Assembly: GCF_000005505.3 (NCBI RefSeq)
Contig: NC_016134.3
Location: 32,550,150 to 32,614,149 of the forward strand
Source: Brachypodium distachyon
Lineage: Eukaryota > Streptophyta > Magnoliopsida > Poales > Poaceae
Direction of reading: 5' to 3'
Length of the DNA stretch: 64,000 nt
In this document: positions 57,674 to 64,000 of the stretch, in pieces
How positions within the stretch are numbered: the stretch's first letter is position 1
Layout of the letters: each line of letters opens with the position of its first letter
Notes under the pieces: generated by a model
What the model was told of the DNA's origin: nothing
The model's database searches: none
What the model saw: the letters and a program-made list of their open reading frames with translations, nothing else
Position numbers and translations under genes: made by a program

Positions 57674-59044
57674 AATAATTCACACCTTACTAGAGTTTTT
57701 AGTTAGATTTGGAGCATCGCTTACCACAAAGTGAGTTGAATATCTTTTCTTTTTTCTTTTTTATATGACCATTTGCATGCTCTCAGGCTGGCTCTCTGCG
57801 ATGTGCCATGATTTTGAAAGTTGAAAAGTACACATTAGCTTTTGCAAAAAGGGCACAAATGTACTATAATTGTTTACCAGGATGTAAAGCACAACAAACA
57901 TAACAAAAGTTACATCGAGATTGATGCACCGTTGGATAACCACTACCGCCACTGGAACGAGCCAATGATGCACCATTATCGCTTCTCCATATCAGAGCCG
58001 GCTTGATCTTGTCAATGACAACCGAGAAATCCTCGTGCACGTCCTCTAAGGACAAGCTGCAGTCGCCGATATCAAACCCTTTAATCGATCTGAAAAATCT
58101 GACACCATATCTAGCCGGCACGCACGCACAGCAAGTAACCCCAACACTTCGATTCCAAGTGCCAACAGTAACCTACGTGGGTGCTTCCTCGATTCCGCCC
58201 TCACAAACGAACTATAGGGGAATCAGAGCCTGAAAGATCATCTCGACGACGTAGCCTCACTATCCCTAAACACCACCTCCGCGAGGACCATGCCATCTCC
58301 CACACGTCTCTCGACGGTTCAAAGCACCTCCGGACACAAGATGGAGGCGGATAGGCTCTTTTTTTTAGACCTTTTGACATGACGTCGCCACTATCGTCTC
58401 GCCACCGATTCTTGACAAACGAAGACAGTTAACAAAGCCCTAGGATGAGGAAAACTGCAGCTCACAGCGGTAGATCGGGGCTTCTTACACACCTGCACCG
58501 CCACGTGTAGCCGGCGGAGGAGGGCGGAGGAGGAAAAGAGGGACGATTTATCAGTGGAAGATGGGTGACTGCCAAGGTGGAACCATTGATGACTTAGGAA
58601 ATGGGAAGACTGAGTCCACGGCCAGGGAAAAGTAAAAGGTTGTGCATCGGCCTACTCAAGCTGAAGGTTAGCGATGCGAGTGCTTATTAGAATTGTTCGA
58701 TACTGTACAAACCAAATTATTTCGTGCCAAAAAAAATGGCCCAACCTGCTCGGAGTCTATGCAAATGCAATTCGATTAGGAGCGTGTTCTCAGCCTGTTT
58801 TTACAGTCTTCTTCAGGGGAACACACCCTCAGGTTCTCCGAGTTCCAAACCAATTCGAATGTGTACAACAAGGATTCTACTTCTACTACTAACGTTGTGG
58901 GCGGTACTCCGAGTGTATGTGCAACCGTATTAGGAAACTCCGTGAACGAGTGAAAATCAGATACTCCAGTATTACTCGCTCGGACTCGGAGTGTATGCAA
59001 ATAGGAATACGAGGAGGAGTGTATGGCATCTATCGCTCGACTGC
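57674..59044. other. Intergenic, upstream of STP
   Basis: 57760-58640 has mixed composition with short frames and no domain, perhaps an old transposon. Around 58830-58990 the phrase 'actcggagtgtatg' and relatives recur three times, a small diverged repeat. No gene is supported. Confidence 0.45.
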
Positions 59045-59051
59045 TATATAG
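59045..59051 (+). promoter_or_regulatory. TATA box of the STP gene
   Basis: tatatag about 123 bases before the STP ATG at 59174, followed by a C-rich stretch fitting a plant transcription start. Confidence 0.65.
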
Positions 59052-59173
59052 CTCGCCTCCACGCGACACCTTGCCTCCTCAACCCAGCACCAAGAACAGA
59101 CAATCGTACTGCGTTTGCGATTTGAGACTCTATTGTTACTTGATCGAATCGAAGAGAGTACGACCGAAACGCG

Positions 59174-60745
59174 ATGGCGGGCGGCGGCGCGGTAGCGGCC
59201 ACGGGTAGCAAGCAGGACTACCCGGGGCGGCTGACGCCGTTCGTGTCGATGGCGTGCCTTGTGGCGGCCACCGGCGGGCTGATCTTCGGGTACGACATCG
59301 GCATCTCCGGCGGCGTGACTTCCATGGACCCTTTCCTCAGCAGGTTCTTCCCGTCGGTGTACCGCAAGCAGCAGGCCGATAGCAGCAGCAACAGCAACCA
59401 GTACTGCAAGTTCGACAGCCAGGTCCTGACCATGTTCACCTCTTCGCTCTACCTGGCTGCGCTCGTGTCCTCGGTCTGCGCGGCGTCCGTCACCCGAATG
59501 GCCGGCCGCAAGTGGTCCATGTTCGTGGGCGGCGTCACCTTCCTGGCCGGGTGCGCGCTCAACGGCGCGGCCCAGAACGTGGCGATGCTGATCCTGGGCC
59601 GCGTGCTGCTGGGTGTCGGCGTGGGCTTCGCCAACCAGAGCGTGCCCGTGTACCTGTCGGAGATGGCGCCCGCGAGGATGCGCGGCATGCTCAACAACGG
59701 CTTCCAGCTCATGATCACCCTCGGCATCCTCGCCGCCAACCTCATCAACTACGGCACCGACAAGATCGCCGGCGGGTGGGGCTGGAGGCTCAGCCTCGCG
59801 CTCGCCGCCGTCCCCGCGGGAATCATCACGGTCGGCTCCTTCTTCCTCCCGGACACGCCCAACTCGCTCCTGGAGCGCGGCAAGGCCGACGAGGCCAGGG
59901 AGATGCTCCGGCGCGTGCGGGGCACAGAGGACGTGGAAGAAGAATACCGCGACCTGTCGGCGGCGAGCGAGGCGTCCAGGGCCGTGAAGAGCCCCTGGCG
60001 TGACATCCTGCGAAGGCAGTACAGGCCGCAGCTGGCCATGGCGGTCTTCATCCCGCTGCTGCAGCAGCTCACGGGCATCAACGTCATCATGTTCTACGCG
60101 CCCGTGCTGTTCAAGACGCTCGGATTCGGCGGCAGCGCGTCGCTCATGTCGGCGGTGATCACGGGCGTGGTCAACCTGGCCGCGACGCTGGTGTCAGTGT
60201 TCACGGTGGACAGGGCGGGGCGGCGCGCGCTGTTCCTGCAGGGCGGGGCGCAGATGTTTGCGAGCCTGGTGGCGGTCGGAGCGCTCATCGGCGCCAAGCT
60301 CGGGTGGAGCGGCGTGGCGGAGATCCCGGCGGGGTACGCGGCGGCGGTGGTGGCGGTGATGTGCGTCTACGTGGCGGGGTTCGCGTGGTCGTGGGGGCCG
60401 TTGGGGTGGTTGGTGCCCAGCGAGGTGATGCCGCTCGAGGTGCGGCCGGCGGGGCAGAGCATCACCGTGGCTGTCAACATGCTAATGACGTTCGCCGTCG
60501 CGCAGGCGTTCCTGCCCATGCTATGCCGCCTCAAGTTCGTGCTCTTCTTCTTCTTCGCAGCCTGGGTCGTCGTCATGACGCTCTTCGTCGCGCTATTCGT
60601 GCCGGAGACCAAGGGGGTGCCTATCGAGGACATGGGCAACGTGTGGAAGGCGCATTGGTACTGGAGCCGCTTCGTCACCGACGACGGTGCCCAACATGGG
60701 GATGTCGAGATGGGCAGCAGCAGCCGCAGCAGTGTTAAGAACTAG
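59174..60745 (+). CDS. Sugar transport protein (STP family), monosaccharide/H+ symporter
   Basis: Single-exon, 523-residue major facilitator protein of the plasma membrane importing hexoses with protons; grass members are often called MST. Start [22 protein letters not shown]1 has [20 protein letters not shown], diagnostic of STPs. Conserved sugar-porter blocks follow: [92 protein letters not shown] and [13 protein letters not shown]. Twelve hydrophobic segments are present and the length is normal. The N-terminal KDYPG.LTPFV form resembles the STP1-like clade more than STP13. Codon use is very GC-rich at third positions and the gene lacks introns, unlike most STPs, so a retro-copy or intron loss is possible. 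Substrate cannot be told from sequence. Confidence 0.95.
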   Translation: MAGGGAVAATGSKQDYPGRLTPFVSMACLVAATGGLIFGYDIGISGGVTSMDPFLSRFFPSVYRKQQADSSSNSNQYCKFDSQVLTMFTSSLYLAALVSSVCAASVTRMAGRKWSMFVGGVTFLAGCALNGAAQNVAMLILGRVLLGVGVGFANQSVPVYLSEMAPARMRGMLNNGFQLMITLGILAANLINYGTDKIAGGWGWRLSLALAAVPAGIITVGSFFLPDTPNSLLERGKADEAREMLRRVRGTEDVEEEYRDLSAASEASRAVKSPWRDILRRQYRPQLAMAVFIPLLQQLTGINVIMFYAPVLFKTLGFGGSASLMSAVITGVVNLAATLVSVFTVDRAGRRALFLQGGAQMFASLVAVGALIGAKLGWSGVAEIPAGYAAAVVAVMCVYVAGFAWSWGPLGWLVPSEVMPLEVRPAGQSITVAVNMLMTFAVAQAFLPMLCRLKFVLFFFFAAWVVVMTLFVALFVPETKGVPIEDMGNVWKAHWYWSRFVTDDGAQHGDVEMGSSSRSSVKN

Positions 60746-62246
60746 CATAGCTTAGAAGCTATTCGTAGCATTTACAGGTGTTCCATTAATAGAAGTAGTA
60801 CGTTTCTTAGATTTTGTATTAACTAGTGTTTTATTCAATACACTTCACAGCAGCAGCATTGCCTTGTAGAGTTGTAGTATTGCACAGGATTTTCTCTAAG
60901 TCGGACTTTTAAAAGTTTAACCAAGTTATCTTGATATTACGCTGTATATGTTGATATATTTGTACTATAGGACATTTTACGGTTAGAAGTTATAAGTTGT
61001 ACATCCTTCATATTGGAACTAGGTGAGTATTATTTGAAAGTTTTCAATTAATGATTCAACTCAACCATAACTCGCAAGTTTAATTTATTTATTTTTAAGA
61101 AAAGGCAGCCATTTGCCGTTCGATTAGAAAGAAGTGAAAGTTTTTACAGATTTTTTAAAAAGGGTCAAGGCGGCGGTAACAAGGTTTGTTGACACTTCAG
61201 AGCACTAGCATTGCCTTGTATTGCCACGGCATGGAATTAACCTTTTTCTCCTTTTCTTTTAGACGACCGGTGACGACATAGTTGTAGTTCGGTATTAGTT
61301 CGACATATGCATAGAAATTCTAGCTCTCTTTTTCGCATCAACCAGCCACATCTGACTTTCCACAGGAAAGGCCCTTTTTCTTCTGCACGAACACGTACAC
61401 CTCCTCCAGGCATTCTCACATCTGGCCATCCTGGCAATCTACTAGCATGATCCTTTCCACACAGCGCCTCCGAAACTCCCAATCCCCAAGGGTGTGGGCA
61501 TGTCTCTCTTCCTCTATCTGGATCCTTGATGTCCCGCTTTTAGATCATTAGGAATTTGCTACTGTAATTCAAAATTTGCTCAGACTTTGACTTAAAGATT
61601 TAGAGTTGCCCGAGAAACGAAGTATATGCAGGATCCTGCTTGCATCTCTGCTCTGCTCCCATCGCATCCAACACCAATCAGTTCTCCCTTCACCTGAAAC
61701 TCTCCTCTCCAGATCCCAGAGCTTCTAATTCCCTTGGTCAGTCACACAGATGGACTAAAGATCTCGGTGCAAAAGCCAAATAGCAATTTGGCGTACACTG
61801 GAAGCCGTTAGGCACCATACCGGGGCACATAGGCGTAAGACAGTGCTGTCCTGTCAAATACTGTAGGTTCCCTCAAAAACAAAATACAGTGTAGGTTACA
61901 AACTTACAATATTTCTCAGTGCTATCAAAGTATCAAGTAGTGTAACTTTACTCAACTGTGTTCACGAAAATAGAAGAAATGAGGACACCAATGAGCACTT
62001 ATGGATGTCATCAGGAACTCGAAATGCAGCTATTTTATTATGTAGCAACTAGACCGTCAAAGTACAGAATGGGGAAAGAGACTCCAAAACTTGCCTGGTT
62101 AAACATGCTCATAACTGAATTACAAATTATCCTGCGATACTAATACTCAACAAGGCTTCCAGAAACAACTGCCTACACTAAGAACTGATTCCAAGGGTGT
62201 GGCGATGCACCTTCCACAATTTGCCCCAATGAACAACATGATGCAA
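60746..62246. other. Convergent intergenic region between STP and PPT
   Basis: 3' flanks of two converging genes. AT-rich with short frames only; no domain, MITE or RNA gene was recognised. Confidence 0.5.
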
Positions 62247-64000
62247 TCAAGCTGCCTTGGGTTTGGGCTGAAGTCTCTTCAGTTGTGAGTACAGGAAAAC
62301 TCCCGCAAGGGCAATGGCGGTTCCTGTGCAGGCAGACATTTCAAATATGTAAAAAGCATGTAATATGATCAATCTGATTGAGAAGTGAACAAAAACAGAT
62401 CCTTACCGATAGAGTTTATTGGAGACACAGGGGTCTTGAAGAACAGAACGGATGTAACAATGACCACCACACGCTTGACGCAGTTGCCCACTGAATGGGT
62501 AACTGGGGACACTCTTGCGAGGATCATGTATGACACCTACAACACATCAAAAGGTAAGAGAAGTAATAAAATTCTGAATAAGCCCGACCTTGTGAGCATA
62601 TACACACACAGGGCATGTGACATCACTGGGCATGGGCTATGAACATGCACACTAATGCATCTCATGATTCAATTTTTCAAGCTATCTGAATTCAGCTCCA
62701 TTTTTTCATAAAAAATTAACAAGGAAATCCAAAGATTCGATGGAGAGCAGTAGTCACTCGTCAGAAAATTGCATGGAGGCTGACCTGTTGGTAGGCATGG
62801 AAACAGAATGCAGCAATCAAAGACCTAGTGTATACTTGCTGCAAGTTCAGACCCTGCACAAGAAAGAACATAGTAAGAACTGGAAACAAGTGAGTCTAGC
62901 AGACGAATTAATAGCGTTATACTTACAGCAGACTGCAGAAACGTAGGAGTGACCTTGACACCTTCTGTGAGTAAGGTTACTGGGGCCAAGAGAAAGAATG
63001 ACATGACTGTAATAATCGAGAAGAGATTAATGTTGTCCAGAGATGCCTGGTGAGAGGTTAGAAAAGATGAAGGTTAGAATTTAAACATAGATGCATACAC
63101 TCAAGGGAAAAGGCAAAGAAGGCCTGTGCGCGTTCATAAATGAGAGTACCATATCAATTACTGCCCCCTCCAATCACAAAAATGCCGTTTCAGACATTGA
63201 CATAATCTCAGAAAGATAAATTTGCCCACTAATCCTTATTGTAAAGTATTCACTGAATCTAATAAATTATAAATCAAGGTATTTCTTGATACTGATATAC
63301 ATGTCAGTTCCATGAGCTCGGCATCCCTTAGCCAGAAGCTCTCTTTTTGAGGGGGTATTTCAATATTCCAGAGAAGTGAAGTACTCCCTCCTTTTTGAGG
63401 GGGTATTTCAATATTTAGGAACGGAGGAAGTATAATTCAGTTACCATTATCCAACAGACCAAGAGAACTGTAAAATGAAAACTGAGTTACCTCTTTCTTC
63501 AGCATAAGCTTCTTGCTGAGCACATTCCTTGACTGGAAGGTCACATTTGAGGCCATCGCACTCAAAAATCCAGCCCTGTTGTCATGCAAATTACACATTA
63601 ATCATAAACTAATACCTACAACACACTAACTTATGAGTAAAAAAGAGATATCATTGGAGTCTTGGGAGAAAATATAAAGACAAATGCATGCCCACACACG
63701 AAGAAACACATCAGCCATAAGCAACCTTGAAGTTCCATGAGTGAAACTCAAGGTGGGACAGATGATTTATGCAATGAAACATAAGACAGCAAATGGAAAG
63801 GATCATTTCAAGGGGCATATATTCGAACTATGTAGGCATATCAAACTTCATAACATTACACTTTATTAAAATGCCGGTGCTCATATCACATACCAGTTAA
63901 AAGAAGCTTCAGAAATAGATGCCAATGCCACACCACCAACAATTGGAAGAAGAGACAAAACAACCCATGGAGTAGGCAGCTGCGTAGTCATCCATGTGTC
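62247..64000 (-). CDS. PPT1: Plastid phosphoenolpyruvate/phosphate translocator (C-terminal part)
   Basis: Inner-envelope exchanger of PEP for phosphate, feeding the shikimate pathway and lipid synthesis. Six exons of the 3' part are in the window: 64000-63894 (cut by the edge), 63575-63491, 63046-62927, 62853-62785, 62536-62407 and 62323-62247. All are GT-AG and in phase. The order of blocks is [122 protein letters not shown] and the end [14 protein letters not shown]. The C-terminal Lys-rich tail and the [14 protein letters not shown] signature (with substrate-binding Lys/Arg) identify the triose-phosphate-translocator superfamily, PPT branch. The isoform number is a guess. The transit peptide and first helices lie outside the window. 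Confidence 0.93.
63344..63430. repeat. Duplicated 25-mer and short Stowaway remnant in a PPT intron
   Basis: 'ctttttgagggggtatttca' plus 'atatt' occurs at about 63342-63366 and again at 63390-63414. The second lies within a 47-bp Stowaway remnant (63384-63430, ctccctcc...acggaggaag, between TA dinucleotides). Confidence 0.7.

Noticed and set aside
57864..58233. Frames on both strands in the STP upstream region
   Set aside because: No domain and no consistent codon pattern; likely decayed transposon.
59512..60738. Additional plus- and minus-strand frames inside STP
   Set aside because: Third-position GC bias opens shadow frames; the 523-codon frame has all the sugar-porter motifs.
1..64000. 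CRISPR arrays, rRNA or tRNA genes, bacterial operons
   Set aside because: The window is eukaryotic nuclear DNA; the regular repeats seen are transposon or tandem duplications and no cloverleaf was recognised by eye.

Overview
The window is nuclear DNA of a grass, most likely a member of the Triticeae or a close pooid relative. The evidence is intron-bearing plastid and nuclear plant genes, a 1.7-kb solo LTR with the termini of the BARE-1/WIS/Angela copia group, many Stowaway-type MITEs (TA|CTCCCTCCGT ends) and nested Ty1-copia, Ty3-gypsy, CACTA-like and Mutator-like elements. No species name can be read from the sequence alone.

Gene island 1 (about 2.1-11.4 kb, + strand) holds LHCB7, a rare chlorophyll a/b-binding protein with 5 exons, and a plastid ferrochelatase with 9 exons that lacks the C-terminal LHC motif and so resembles the FC1 type. 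Exons were delimited by GT-AG junctions that keep the frame. From 11.4 to 15.2 kb there are degenerate transposons, one with about 113-bp inverted repeats, and a broken BAHD acyltransferase fragment.

From 15.16 to 29.89 kb lies one decayed Ty3-gypsy element of the Tat type in minus orientation. Its LTRs of about 0.85 kb are flanked by the 5-bp duplication aagac/aagag. Gag, protease, RT, RNase H, a second RNase H and integrase are all recognisable but broken. A separate spliced gene on the opposite (+) strand lies between pol and the 3' LTR. A BARE/WIS/Angela-like solo LTR with a perfect GCAAC duplication is nested in pol. Then come a 3'-truncated minus-strand copia (31.1-35.5 kb), a small predicted secreted-protein gene (36.5 kb, minus), a scrambled gypsy/copia nest (37.1-39.9 kb), and a plus-strand copia (40.36-46.38 kb). 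That copia has split a small host gene fragment, has lost its integrase, and appears to start gag from an exon inside the LTR. A CACTA-like region (46.5-49.9 kb) contains a two-exon B3-like gene.

Gene island 2 (52.6-64 kb) holds the ubiquitin E2 variant UEV1 (minus, 4 exons, with a 2.9-kb first intron carrying a foldback MITE), an intronless STP-type monosaccharide/H+ symporter (plus), and the 3' part of a plastid phosphoenolpyruvate/phosphate translocator (minus, running off the right edge). The five recognised conventional genes are independent housekeeping or photosynthesis-related loci, not an operon or cluster. The most unusual biology is in the transposable elements: the antisense spliced gene, the LTR-embedded gag exon, and the CACTA-borne B3-like gene.
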